This document shows, one piece after another, positions 1-7,666 of a stretch of 64,000 nt of DNA. A program made the translations under genes and the position numbers. Source of the stretch: CBDBBY01 sp965203215 (GTDB lineage Bacteria > Pseudomonadota > Alphaproteobacteria > Rhodobacterales > Rhodobacteraceae); NCBI GenBank assembly GCA_965203215.1, contig CBDBBY010000001.1, positions 1,054,001 through 1,118,000 on the forward strand, given 5' to 3'. The notes under the pieces were generated by a model. The model did not search any database, was not told where the DNA came from, and saw only the letters and a list, made by a program, of their open reading frames with translations. Position 1 is the stretch's first letter. Each line of letters starts with the position of its first letter.

Positions 1-464
1 GAGAGCTGGCTCGGACGCTTCTCTGCATGGCCGGACAAACCGACGCGAGCAATCAGCTTATTCGCTCTGGCCCAGTCGGGCTCGCCACCCCTCAATCGGG
101 TTCCGACCACTACGTTTTCTGCAACGCTGGACCACGGCAAAAGCAGATCGCTTTGCGCCATATATGCGATTCTGCCGGCGATCGGACGGCTGTCCGAGGC
201 CGAAATTGTACCCTTGAACTCGACATGCGTCTTCAAGCCGGCGACGAGTCTCAGCAAAGTGGTCTTGCCTACTCCGGAAGGCCCCAATAGGCATGTCCAG
301 CGCCCCGCCGCGACGGACATGGCAATCTGTGGAAGCGGCTCTATTCCTGCGACGGGTTTCGTGCCGCCGTGGATTTCGATGCCCAGATTCTGTCTCAAGG
401 CCAGCGGAGCGCCATGCCCCAAAACCCTATCTCCAAGCGCGTGGCGGTACGGAATCGGTCGCAT
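1..464 (-). CDS. ABC transporter ATP-binding protein, thiamine-precursor type (partial)
   Basis: ATPase subunit of an ABC importer, cut by the window edge after about 154 residues. A Walker A (GPSGVGKTT) lies at residues 61-69 and a Q-loop (MAQSDLLLPW) follows; the signature and Walker B lie outside the window. The frame can start at an ATG at 464, overlapping tenA by 70 bases, or at a TTG at 422; neither has a clear ribosome site. Being last in the thi operon after thiY and tenA, it most likely powers uptake of a pyrimidine precursor as ThiZ does; the permease would be to the left. The ABC family assignment is secure, the substrate is inferred from context. Confidence 0.8.
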   Translation of the reverse strand, partial: MRPIPYRHALGDRVLGHGAPLALRQNLGIEIHGGTKPVAGIEPLPQIAMSVAAGRWTCLLGPSGVGKTTLLRLVAGLKTHVEFKGTISASDSRPIAGRIAYMAQSDLLLPWSSVAENVVVGTRLRGGEPDWARANKLIARVGLSGHAEKRPSQL

Positions 465-1081
465 AGCTGGGCCCAGCGAGGCGTTTCGACGCAATCTGAA
501 CCCAGCCTCCGGCTGAGCGCACTGTCCACAAGAGCGCCGACCTCTTTGCAGCCGTCTTGATATTCGCGGCCTGCGTAGGTCTTTATCCAATCGCAATAGC
601 GATCCGAGCTTCTTTCAGATTCAAGACGCAAGCCGATTTCACCGTATCCGAATATGCACGGAGCTAGGGCCGCCATCAGATCAAGAAAGTCGCCTGAATG
701 ACCGGCATCCAGCACATATCGAGTATAGGCGAGATTCTCGACTTCCTCCTCGGTCGCATGCAACTGCTCCGCGCTGATGCCGGCGGCGGCGCAGGTTTCG
801 ATATGCAGATGCATTTCGTGGTTGACCAAAGCATTGACCGTTGATGCGGCGGACCTCATTTCGTCCAAGGTTTCCGATTTGACGATCGCCAATGCCCATG
901 CGCGGGAGAAGTGCACCAGAAAGATGTAATCCTGACGCAGGTATTTCAGGAAGTTTTCCTCGGGCAAACTCCCGTCGCGCAGCGCTTCAACAAATCGGTG
1001 CCCGACGAAGTCCCTCCAGTCGGAGCCGGCGTGCGATTTCCATCGTGCAAAAGCGGACCCGTATTCAGCTGACGGCGTCAT
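395..1081 (-). CDS. tenA: TenA family aminopyrimidine aminohydrolase / thiaminase II
   Basis: A 228-residue TenA protein, the usual length. TenA hydrolyses aminomethyl-pyrimidine or thiamine breakdown products to hydroxymethylpyrimidine (HMP), feeding salvage into thiamine synthesis in the cytoplasm. Family residues are visible: Asp51-Tyr52 in LRQDY, the nucleophile Cys142 in APCIFGYGEIG, and Glu217 in the C-terminal RLEIGFW. Its start codon overlaps the thiY stop by four bases (ATGA), so the two are translationally coupled. Beside a periplasmic binding protein and an ABC ATPase, it fits a salvage module for formyl-aminopyrimidine or a related compound; which pyrimidine is used cannot be told from sequence. 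Confidence 0.9.
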   Translation of the reverse strand: MTPSAEYGSAFARWKSHAGSDWRDFVGHRFVEALRDGSLPEENFLKYLRQDYIFLVHFSRAWALAIVKSETLDEMRSAASTVNALVNHEMHLHIETCAAAGISAEQLHATEEEVENLAYTRYVLDAGHSGDFLDLMAALAPCIFGYGEIGLRLESERSSDRYCDWIKTYAGREYQDGCKEVGALVDSALSRRLGSDCVETPRWAQLCDRFRTATRLEIGFWGMALRWP

Positions 1082-2016
1082 CGATTCGTCACGTCTATCG
1101 CAATCAGATTGCTGTCGTTGACGGAAGGAATAAGTCCTGACTCGAACAGGAATTGTTCAAACCGATTGTACCGGCCCGCGTCCAAAGATGCGGGGCGAAG
1201 CGCAAATCTGGAAATCGTGTCGGTCCAAGCCATCCTGTTGAGATCATCCTGCAGTTCCGGAGCCGTCGATGAGAAGATTTGCCAGCTTTTGTCCGGATGA
1301 TTGACTATGTACTGGGTAGCCTTCTCGACCGCCGAGAGGAACCGCTCAATGATCTCAGCGTCCATGGTCTCTGGGTTCGCGACGTAAATCAACTCGTCGT
1401 AAGGCGGCAAACCTTCCTCTTCCAAGTAATAGCAACGGCCTGGAACGCCGCTGAGTTCCATCTGGTTCAGTTCGAAATTCCTGTAAGCGCCGATCACCGC
1501 ATCGACCTGGTTCGACATCAAGGAGGGAGAAAGCGACCAGTTCACGTTGACAAGCTCAACGTCGTCCAAGGACATGTCATGGCGAGCCAAGATGGCTTCC
1601 AACAAAGCTTCCTCGACGCCAGCCACTGAAAAACCGACTTTTCGGCCTCGCAAATCGGGAATCGAATCGACTGTCCCGTCATCGCGTACGAGCAGGCAGT
1701 TCAACGGCGTGGCAATCAGAGTGCCGACGCGAACCAGAGGAAGGCCTTCATGCGTCTGCAGATGCAGTTGGGGCTGGTAGGATATTGCCAAATCGGCCTT
1801 TCCCGCTGCCGCAAGCTTCGGAGGGTCCGCGGGATCAGCTGGCGGGATTATCTCTACCTCCAGCCCATGTTCCAAGAAATAACCGTTTTCTTCCGCGATG
1901 ATTATCGGTCCGTGATCCGGGTTTACGAACCAGTCAAGGACAAGAGTCAAATTGTCGGACGCCGAAACGCTCGCCGTCCAGAATCCAAAAATGCAAGCCA
2001 ATGCCAAACGCTTCAT
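1078..2016 (-). CDS. thiY: Thiamine pyrimidine precursor ABC substrate-binding protein (NMT1/ThiY-like)
   Basis: Periplasmic binding protein of 312 residues with a Sec signal peptide (hydrophobic segment, probable cleavage after ASVSA at residue 19). The mature start LTLVLDWFVNPDHGPI is typical of the NMT1/THI5-like group that binds HMP-type pyrimidines. It delivers ligand to the ABC complex whose ATPase is encoded two genes downstream. It begins inside the thiF stop (ATGA overlap) and its own stop overlaps tenA. Family and riboswitch-controlled context agree on a thiamine precursor role; the exact ligand (formyl-aminopyrimidine or HMP) is inferred. Confidence 0.88.
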   Translation of the reverse strand: MKRLALACIFGFWTASVSASDNLTLVLDWFVNPDHGPIIIAEENGYFLEHGLEVEIIPPADPADPPKLAAAGKADLAISYQPQLHLQTHEGLPLVRVGTLIATPLNCLLVRDDGTVDSIPDLRGRKVGFSVAGVEEALLEAILARHDMSLDDVELVNVNWSLSPSLMSNQVDAVIGAYRNFELNQMELSGVPGRCYYLEEEGLPPYDELIYVANPETMDAEIIERFLSAVEKATQYIVNHPDKSWQIFSSTAPELQDDLNRMAWTDTISRFALRPASLDAGRYNRFEQFLFESGLIPSVNDSNLIAIDVTNR

Positions 2017-3008
2017 GCCGTGTTCCTTTCGTTTGTTTCCTGTCCCATTGCGACCAAGGCGATTTCACCGCTCCAATTCGGACGTAATCGCTCCGCCGCT
2101 TTCCAAGCCCTGAACCCGGTTCGGCAGCAAAGTACGAGCCGCTTTGATGGTTCGAGCGAAGTTTCCAGTTGCTCGACTTTGTCGAGCGTGCTCCGAATTG
2201 CGCCGGGAACCATGAGTTCCGGCGCTTCATCCCTCCCTCTCAAATCGACGACAGTATCGTTGCGCTCGACAGTTTCGGGGGAGATGAATTGAAATTGCTT
2301 TTCAGTCGGCTCAGGAGCCGACCCGAAGCGGAATTCGCTGAATCGCAGTTCACGACCATCGAACCGCATAAGTTTGCCGAGAGGCGACGGCTCCAGATCC
2401 AGCGACACGGCAAGCGCCATATGCGCCTGAAAGCAGCCGATCATGCCGACGACGGGACCAAGCACTCCAGCGTCGGCGCAATTGATTCCTTGATCCGGGA
2501 GTGAAGGAAAGACCGCCCGCACCGACGGAGCTCCGCCGCAGAACCCGCCCGCGTATCCCGCAAATCCGACGGCAGATGCGGAAATGAGCGGCAATCCCCG
2601 CTCAAAGCATGCGTCGGAAAGCATATAAGTGACCGCAAAGCTGTCGGCGCAATCAAGCGCCACGTCGGCCTGACCCAGCAGTTGCTTCGCACTCAATGGA
2701 TCAAGCTGATTCGGAACGATCTCCACCCTTACGCTTCCGTTGTAGGTGCGCAGAGAGTCGGCTGCCGCTTCAACCTTGAGCCTGCCGACATCCGCTTCCG
2801 TGAAAAGCGGCTGCCGGTGCAGATTCGACAATTCGACGAAATCGGGATCGACCAATATCAAGTTCCCGACCCCCGCTCCGGCGAGATAGGGCAGAACGGC
2901 GGAACCAAGCCCGCCAGCACCGACGACCAGCACCCGTGATTCGGCCAACCGCAATTGACCAGCAGTGCCCACCTCGGGAAGCATGACCTGCCGAACATAG
3001 CGATTCAT
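2013..3008 (-). CDS. thiF: ThiF-type sulfur-carrier adenylyltransferase with C-terminal rhodanese domain
   Basis: E1-like enzyme of 331 residues that adenylates the C-terminal glycine of ThiS so that it can receive sulfur for the thiazole ring. The nucleotide fold shows VVGAGGLGSA and the SNLHRQ loop expected of ThiF/MoeB. The C-terminal ~80 residues form a rhodanese-like domain (VVDLRGRDEA ... CCRTGFRAW) whose Cys loop could carry the persulfide, as in MoeZ-like fusions. The ATG at 3008 overlaps the thiE stop (ATGA) and begins MNRYVRQVMLPE, the canonical ThiF start; a longer open frame upstream lies inside thiE and is rejected. Confidence 0.92.
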   Translation of the reverse strand: MNRYVRQVMLPEVGTAGQLRLAESRVLVVGAGGLGSAVLPYLAGAGVGNLILVDPDFVELSNLHRQPLFTEADVGRLKVEAAADSLRTYNGSVRVEIVPNQLDPLSAKQLLGQADVALDCADSFAVTYMLSDACFERGLPLISASAVGFAGYAGGFCGGAPSVRAVFPSLPDQGINCADAGVLGPVVGMIGCFQAHMALAVSLDLEPSPLGKLMRFDGRELRFSEFRFGSAPEPTEKQFQFISPETVERNDTVVDLRGRDEAPELMVPGAIRSTLDKVEQLETSLEPSKRLVLCCRTGFRAWKAAERLRPNWSGEIALVAMGQETNERNTA

Positions 3009-3601
3009 CGGGTTGCGCCGATCCATTGCACAACCCGCGCTTCCGGCGAATTGTTCAATGTTATGTCCGTTACTGCCGATACGATGTCCGCGCCGGCTTC
3101 GAACGCGCCGGTGCAATTTTCGACGGTCATTCCCCCGATCGCCACCAAGGGCCGGTCGCCGACCAACTGCTTCCACTCGGCAAGCTTGGCGACGCCCTGC
3201 GCATCCCACTTCATCTTCTTCAGTATTGTCGGGTAGATCGGGCCCAGTGCGACGTAATCCGGGTCGAAATCCAAAGCGCGGGCGAGTTCATCACGGCTGT
3301 GGGTGCTGATTCCCAAGCGAATTCCGCGGCGACGGACCGCTGGAACATCCGCATCATCCAGATCCTCCTGTCCCAAATGAATGAACGAGCATCCCGAATC
3401 GATTGCGATTTCCCAGTAATCGTTCAGTATCAGCAATGCATCGTGCTTTAGGCAAATCGCCTTGGCCGTCTTTACTTCTTTGCGGATTTCCTCATTGCTT
3501 CGATCCTTTATCCTCAGCTGAACCGTCTTTATGCCGGACGGAAGAAGTCTTCGCAGCCAATCCGCAGAGTCGAATATCGGGTAAAAGCGATCAAGCTTCA
3601 T
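3005..3601 (-). CDS. thiE: Thiamine-phosphate synthase
   Basis: Couples HMP-pyrophosphate with thiazole phosphate to give thiamine monophosphate. The 198-residue TIM barrel shows the family landmarks in order: VQLRIKD (pyrophosphate site), a HLGQEDL strand, GISTHS, ALGPIYPT and the phosphate-binding AIGGM near the C-terminus. It overlaps thiG by the ATGA at 3598-3601 and thiF by the ATGA at 3005-3008, so it is embedded in a tightly coupled operon. Length and motifs look intact. Confidence 0.94.
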   Translation of the reverse strand: MKLDRFYPIFDSADWLRRLLPSGIKTVQLRIKDRSNEEIRKEVKTAKAICLKHDALLILNDYWEIAIDSGCSFIHLGQEDLDDADVPAVRRRGIRLGISTHSRDELARALDFDPDYVALGPIYPTILKKMKWDAQGVAKLAEWKQLVGDRPLVAIGGMTVENCTGAFEAGADIVSAVTDITLNNSPEARVVQWIGATR

Positions 3602-4371
3602 CCGAGGAACGCCCTTCCCAGGACCGGCGTGGACGGCGCAGCCATGTCTCGCGGCTCCATAGGAGTCGACTCATGCGCCTTCCTGCCGGCAGTTGCGGCC
3701 TGGACGAAAGCGCAGGCCATCCCGGCCGGGTCGCCGGCGCGCGCAACTGCGGTATTGACCAAAATGCCGTCGCAGCCGAGTTCCATGACCTTGGCCGCGT
3801 GCGACGGAACTCCGAGACCGGCATCCACGATAAGCGGCATGTCGGAAAAGCGCGCGCGGAGCGCCCTAAGTCCGTATTCGTTGTTCAAACCGAGTCCCGT
3901 GCCGATTGGCGCACCCCAAGGCATCAAGACTTTGCAGCCCGCCGCAACCAGCCTTTCCGCGACCGAAAGGTCCTCCGTAGTGTAGGGAAACACCTCGAAC
4001 CCCTCGCCGCATAGGGTTTCAGCGGCTTCGACAAGGCCGAAAACGTCCGGCTGGAGTGTGTCGTTGTCGTTAATGACTTCCAGCTTTATCCAATCGGTGC
4101 CGAACAATTCGCGGGCCATCCGGGCCGTCGTGACCGCTTCCCTTGCAGTGTTGCATCCCGCGGTGTTCGGGAGAACGCGCACTCCCAATCCTTTGATCAA
4201 ATTCCAGAAATCGCTGCCTCCGCTCCCCGCCCCGGATTCGCGCCGCAATGAGACCGTCGCAACTTCGGCGCCCGACTCTTCGAACGCCTTCGCCATCACG
4301 GCCGGCGATGGGTATTGGGCGGTTCCCAGCATCAAAGGATTGCTCAGAATCGTTCCGTAAAGAGGCTTCAT
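3598..4371 (-). CDS. thiG: Thiazole synthase
   Basis: ThiG builds the thiazole phosphate ring from deoxyxylulose phosphate, dehydroglycine and ThiS thiocarboxylate. The 257-residue protein has GTAQYPSP near the N-terminus, the Schiff-base lysine region WIKLEVI, the VFPYTTEDL strand and the MPWGAPIGTGLG loop. The start is the ATG at 4371 (MKPLYGTI), one base after the thiS stop; an upstream in-frame start lies within thiS. Dehydroglycine would come from the ThiO oxidase encoded two genes upstream, in place of the ThiH used by enteric bacteria. Confidence 0.95.
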   Translation of the reverse strand: MKPLYGTILSNPLMLGTAQYPSPAVMAKAFEESGAEVATVSLRRESGAGSGGSDFWNLIKGLGVRVLPNTAGCNTAREAVTTARMARELFGTDWIKLEVINDNDTLQPDVFGLVEAAETLCGEGFEVFPYTTEDLSVAERLVAAGCKVLMPWGAPIGTGLGLNNEYGLRALRARFSDMPLIVDAGLGVPSHAAKVMELGCDGILVNTAVARAGDPAGMACAFVQAATAGRKAHESTPMEPRDMAAPSTPVLGRAFLG

Positions 4372-4372
4372 G

Positions 4373-4570
4373 TCATCCGCCTTGCATGGGAGCGACGACC
4401 TCAAGCCGGTCTCCGTCCTGGAGTTCGACGGCGGATCGGCGAGCTTTCGGCACGAATTCCTCGTTCACGGAAGTCGCGACGCTTACGCAGTCAACCCCGA
4501 GTTCAGCCAAAGCCGCCGCCAGATTCCGCGACTCCAGATCGGTTTCGCGTCCGTTAAACGAAATTTTCAT
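4373..4570 (-). CDS. thiS: Sulfur carrier protein ThiS
   Basis: Ubiquitin-like carrier of 65 residues ending in the expected Gly-Gly (VVAPMQGG), the tail that ThiF adenylates and that carries the thiocarboxylate for ThiG. The N-terminal MKISFNGRE strand and the DGDRLEVVAPMQGG end match the family. It starts 17 bases inside the end of thiO and is followed after one base by thiG, the common thiO-thiS-thiG order. Confidence 0.94.
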   Translation of the reverse strand: MKISFNGRETDLESRNLAAALAELGVDCVSVATSVNEEFVPKARRSAVELQDGDRLEVVAPMQGG

Positions 4571-5534
4571 CCATCACCTCCGGTCGGATGCCGTCAAAGA
4601 GCAGGTCGGCAATCATGCGCGCAAGCGCGGGCGCAAGCAAAAAGCCGTGCCGATACAAGCCGTTCGCAAAAATCGTATTGCCGCGTCTCGCAATGCGCGG
4701 CGCGTTGTCGGGAAATGCAGGGCGGGAATCGACGCCGAATTCAATGATCTCGGCCTCTCCGAAATCGGGACACAGCGCGTAGGCGGCGGACAGCAACTCC
4801 AGCAACGAGCGGACCGAAACCCGCTTTCGTTCGTCGGATTCAATCATGGTCGCTCCGACCATGAAATCGCCATCTCCGCGCGGCACAATGTAGACCGGAA
4901 ACCTAGGGTGCACCATCCTTACCGGGCGATTCAGCCGAATTCCCGGGCATCTCAGGACGATCATCTCGCCCTTGACTCCCCTCAAGTCCCTAATCGCATC
5001 CCGTGCGGCCAGTCCGCGGCAATCCAGAGTCGTTGGGTCGTCATGCGGTTCCGAAGTGCGGATCGGAACGCCCTTGGAAGCAAGACTTGTCGCGAGAGCC
5101 GAAAGTGATCGCCGAGGGTCGAGATGAGCTTCATTCCGATAGAACAAGCCTTTCCGGAAGCGCTTCCCCAGAGACGGCTCGAGTTCAGCTATGCGGTCGG
5201 CGTCGATTGTTTCGTGACCCTCGGTCATGACTGCGAATCTGGACAATTCGTTCAGATCGCGGTTTTGGGCCAGAACGAGGGTGCCGTTGCCTACGACGCC
5301 GCCGACAGCCTTTTGCCACCAGTCCGCTGCCTGTTTGCCGAGTCTGGCGACGACTTCTTCGGAAGATTCGCCTTCGCAATAGGGCGCAAGCATGCCCCCC
5401 GCCCACCACGAGCACGCATGCGGGCCCGGAGCGTCGAACCGGTCGAATAGCGCGACCTTCCCGCCTCGCTCCAGAATTTCCGTAGCGGCGCACAGGCCCA
5501 GCACGCCCGCACCGACAATCTGAATGTCAACCAT
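4554..5534 (-). CDS. thiO: Glycine oxidase ThiO (FAD-dependent)
   Basis: FAD-dependent amine oxidase of 326 residues that oxidises glycine to the imine needed by ThiG. The N-terminal Rossmann motif VGAGVLGLCAA and the ALFDRF acidic end of strand two bind FAD. The DAO-family signature near the C-terminus (NTIFANGLYRHGFLLAP) contains the conserved G-x-R-H-G-x-x-L-A-P. The start overlaps thiD by 8 bases and the end overlaps thiS by 17. Related DAO oxidases exist, but the position before thiS and thiG makes ThiO the best call. Confidence 0.9.
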   Translation of the reverse strand: MVDIQIVGAGVLGLCAATEILERGGKVALFDRFDAPGPHACSWWAGGMLAPYCEGESSEEVVARLGKQAADWWQKAVGGVVGNGTLVLAQNRDLNELSRFAVMTEGHETIDADRIAELEPSLGKRFRKGLFYRNEAHLDPRRSLSALATSLASKGVPIRTSEPHDDPTTLDCRGLAARDAIRDLRGVKGEMIVLRCPGIRLNRPVRMVHPRFPVYIVPRGDGDFMVGATMIESDERKRVSVRSLLELLSAAYALCPDFGEAEIIEFGVDSRPAFPDNAPRIARRGNTIFANGLYRHGFLLAPALARMIADLLFDGIRPEVMDENFV

Positions 5535-6333
5535 CGTTGTGCCAATACCCGTGGAAATGATGCACGGGTCCGTGACCCTTTCCGATATTCATCGAATCCG
5601 CCGCAGCTATCGCGCACAGCAAGTAGCTTCGGGAACGCTTGACGGATTCTGCAAGACTTGAACCGAGCGCCAAATTCGCCGCAACAGCCGCCGAGAGCGT
5701 GCATCCCGTTCCGTGAGTGTTTCGAGTGTCGATGCGCTTCGACGAAAGCACGAGCGGCTCTTCTCCAAGTTCAAGAAGGATGTCTACGCATGCATCGCCC
5801 GGCGCGTGGCCGCCCTTGATCAGCATCGCTCCGGAGGTCATTTTCAGAAGCGCTTTGCCCTGCTCCATCATGTCTTCAGGACAACGCGCGACATCCGCGC
5901 CAAGAATCCGCGCCGCCTCCGGAAGATTGGGAGTCGTCAGGGCCGCGCGTGCGATCAAAGTGTCAGTCAATGTCTCGACCGCATCGTCCGACAGGAGCGG
6001 ATCTCCGGATTTCGCGACCATCACGGGGTCCACGATGACATGTCCGCGAAACTCCTGAAGCGATTCCGCGACAGCTCGGATCGTTGCCGCCGAGTGCAAC
6101 ATTCCTGTCTTGACGGCGCGGACATCAATGTCCGAAAGAACCGATCTGATCTGCGCCGCGACCAGATTCGGCGCCACGGGCATTGCCGCTTGCACGCCGA
6201 CCGTGTTTTGCGCCGTGATCGCTGCCACGGCGCTGGCGCCGTACACACCGAGCGCGGAGAAAGTCTTGAGATCCGCTTGAATCCCGGCACCCCCGCCGCT
6301 GTCCGAACCGGCAACCGTCAGTGCAGACTTCAC
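5527..6333 (-). CDS. thiD: Hydroxymethylpyrimidine / phosphomethylpyrimidine kinase
   Basis: Phosphorylates HMP and HMP-phosphate to HMP-pyrophosphate for ThiE. Ribokinase fold: LTVAGSDSGGGAGIQAD at the N-terminus, VKTGML, DPVMVAKSG and the anion-hole/catalytic GTGCTLSAA. I chose the GTG at 6333 because it has GGAGG at 6344-6348 (ten bases upstream) and starts VKSALTVAGSDS; an in-frame GTG at 6369 falls within a hairpin. First gene of the operon, directly below the TPP riboswitch, so expression should fall when thiamine pyrophosphate is plentiful. Confidence 0.93.
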   Translation of the reverse strand: MKSALTVAGSDSGGGAGIQADLKTFSALGVYGASAVAAITAQNTVGVQAAMPVAPNLVAAQIRSVLSDIDVRAVKTGMLHSAATIRAVAESLQEFRGHVIVDPVMVAKSGDPLLSDDAVETLTDTLIARAALTTPNLPEAARILGADVARCPEDMMEQGKALLKMTSGAMLIKGGHAPGDACVDILLELGEEPLVLSSKRIDTRNTHGTGCTLSAAVAANLALGSSLAESVKRSRSYLLCAIAAADSMNIGKGHGPVHHFHGYWHNDG

Positions 6334-6360
6334 ACCCAAAGCGCCTCCGCAACTTCCTAC

Positions 6361-6413
6361 TAGGCCCACGGCCTAAGCAATCAACGGATTCGCAATCAGG
6401 TGGTGAATCCGTT
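6361..6413 (-). promoter_or_regulatory. Riboswitch expression platform hairpins
   Basis: Two inverted repeats lie between the TPP aptamer and thiD. The first pairs AACGGATTC with GAATCCGTT (6405-6413 and 6383-6391, 13-base loop, perfect 9 bp). Its 5' arm contains the AACGG that also closes aptamer stem P1, so the two structures are mutually exclusive. The second (6361-6375) is TAGGCC/GGCCTA with a 3-base loop. No U-run follows, so translational control is more likely than termination (inference). Confidence 0.7.
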
Positions 6414-6491
6414 CCCTTCGCCGGCATTGCCCGGATCAGGTTCGATGGGTCGACGAATCCGCCTCTCAGCCCTACGCGAGCTCCCCAACGG
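6409..6491 (-). ncRNA. TPP riboswitch (THI element)
   Basis: On the minus strand the aptamer shows the hallmark blocks of the THI box: GGGGAGC, then GGCTGAGAGG (CTGAGA at 6464-6469), then AACCTGATCCGG (6431-6442) and GAAGGGAACGG. The closing stem P1 is CCGTT (6487-6491) with AACGG (6409-6413). It binds thiamine pyrophosphate and controls the thiD-led operon immediately downstream. Confidence 0.96.
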
Positions 6492-6498
6492 AAATTTC

Positions 6499-6527
6499 AG
6501 ATTAACTTCCGAATTCGAAGAGCGCAA
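6499..6527 (-). promoter_or_regulatory. Predicted promoter of the thi operon
   Basis: A sigma70-like pair on the minus strand: TTGCGC (6522-6527), 17-base spacer, TAATCT (6499-6504), ending just upstream of the riboswitch. Prediction from pattern only. Confidence 0.5.
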
Positions 6528-6618
6528 ATGGCCCAAATAAATTGTGATCGACTTTCGCCGTTCGCCAGCGCTTGGAAGTCCGTTGAGTTGCGGGCAAGAT
6601 GCACCGAAATGGACTCGT

Positions 6619-7581
6619 TCAACTCTGCGGTCGCGGCAGCATCCAATTCTCAAGATCATGACCGATCACGTCCCTAATGTTCCGGGCAAGGGCGCATCCA
6701 ATATCCTCAGGCGTTTCGGCAGAACCTCGAATTGAATCACCAACGGCATCCGTTCCGTCGACCCGCAAGACTTCCCCGGAAAGAACAAGCGTGCCGCCCT
6801 CGATCTTTGCCAACGCGGCTACCGGCAGATCGCACGATCCGCCAATTCCGGCTAGAAACGCGCGTTCCGCCCTGATTCGCAGCGCGGACGCCCGATCATT
6901 CAGCTTCGACGCAATGGAACGAGTCCAATCGTCCACGCACCGCCGCTCGATGCAAATTGCGCCCTGCGCGGCGGCGGGCAGCATCGACCCGAACGGGACG
7001 GGCGTCGCCGGAGCGTCGACTTCGCCAAGGCGCTTCAATCCCGCCATGGCCAGAAGAATTGCATCCGCATCGCCATTCGAGAGCTTGCGCAACCTAGTGT
7101 TCACATTGCCCCGGAAATTGACCACATCCAGATCCGGTCGAAGGCGAAGCAATTGAGCTTTCCTTCGCAAACTGGAAGTTCCGACAATTACCCCCTCCGG
7201 AAGCGAATCAATCTCGCCAAATTTTTCCGAAACCAGCGCGTCTCTCGGATCCTCTCGCTCAAGGATGCAATCGACCACCAATCCTTCCGGCTGCTTGACA
7301 GGCAGGTCCTTCAGCGAATGGACGGCTATGTCGACCCGACCCTCCATCAAGGCGACCTCGATTTCCCGGCAGAAAATTCCCTTTCCGCCGATGTGTCGGA
7401 CGGGTCTGGATGTGTCCTTGTCGCCTTTGGTGGCGATCTGGACGATTTCGCAGCTTTCAGCTTCGAATCCGCAGGTGTCGACCAGCAAATCCCGGACTTG
7501 CTCGGCCTGCGCTAGAGCTAGCTTCGACCCTCGCGTCCCGATCCTGACAGCGCGCCGGTCATGTCCAGAATTCCGTTGCAT
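6619..7581 (-). CDS. hemC: Hydroxymethylbilane synthase (porphobilinogen deaminase)
   Basis: Polymerises four porphobilinogens into hydroxymethylbilane in tetrapyrrole synthesis. The ~320-residue protein has RIGTRGSKLALAQ at the N-terminus, the HSLKDLP loop, GTSSLRRKAQL and NFRGNVNTRLRK substrate motifs. The dipyrromethane-cofactor cysteine lies in GIGGSCDLPVAA. I take the ATG at 7581 (MQRNSG); a TTG at 7590 is also possible. Divergent from hemE with about 85 bases between starts, a frequent alphaproteobacterial arrangement. The gene ends about 90 bases before the thi promoter. Confidence 0.93.
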   Translation of the reverse strand: MQRNSGHDRRAVRIGTRGSKLALAQAEQVRDLLVDTCGFEAESCEIVQIATKGDKDTSRPVRHIGGKGIFCREIEVALMEGRVDIAVHSLKDLPVKQPEGLVVDCILEREDPRDALVSEKFGEIDSLPEGVIVGTSSLRRKAQLLRLRPDLDVVNFRGNVNTRLRKLSNGDADAILLAMAGLKRLGEVDAPATPVPFGSMLPAAAQGAICIERRCVDDWTRSIASKLNDRASALRIRAERAFLAGIGGSCDLPVAALAKIEGGTLVLSGEVLRVDGTDAVGDSIRGSAETPEDIGCALARNIRDVIGHDLENWMLPRPQS

Positions 7582-7666
7582 GTCGATCAAGGCCCCTGGT
7601 TGCCGCGCTGCGGCTTACAATCGCAACTGATTCATGCGAAACTATGTTGAGTACACGCAAGTCGAC

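Noticed and set aside
6334..6369. Upstream GTG (6369) as thiD start
   Set aside because: It lies in a stable hairpin of the riboswitch leader; the GTG at 6333 has GGAGG at proper spacing and begins the conserved sequence.
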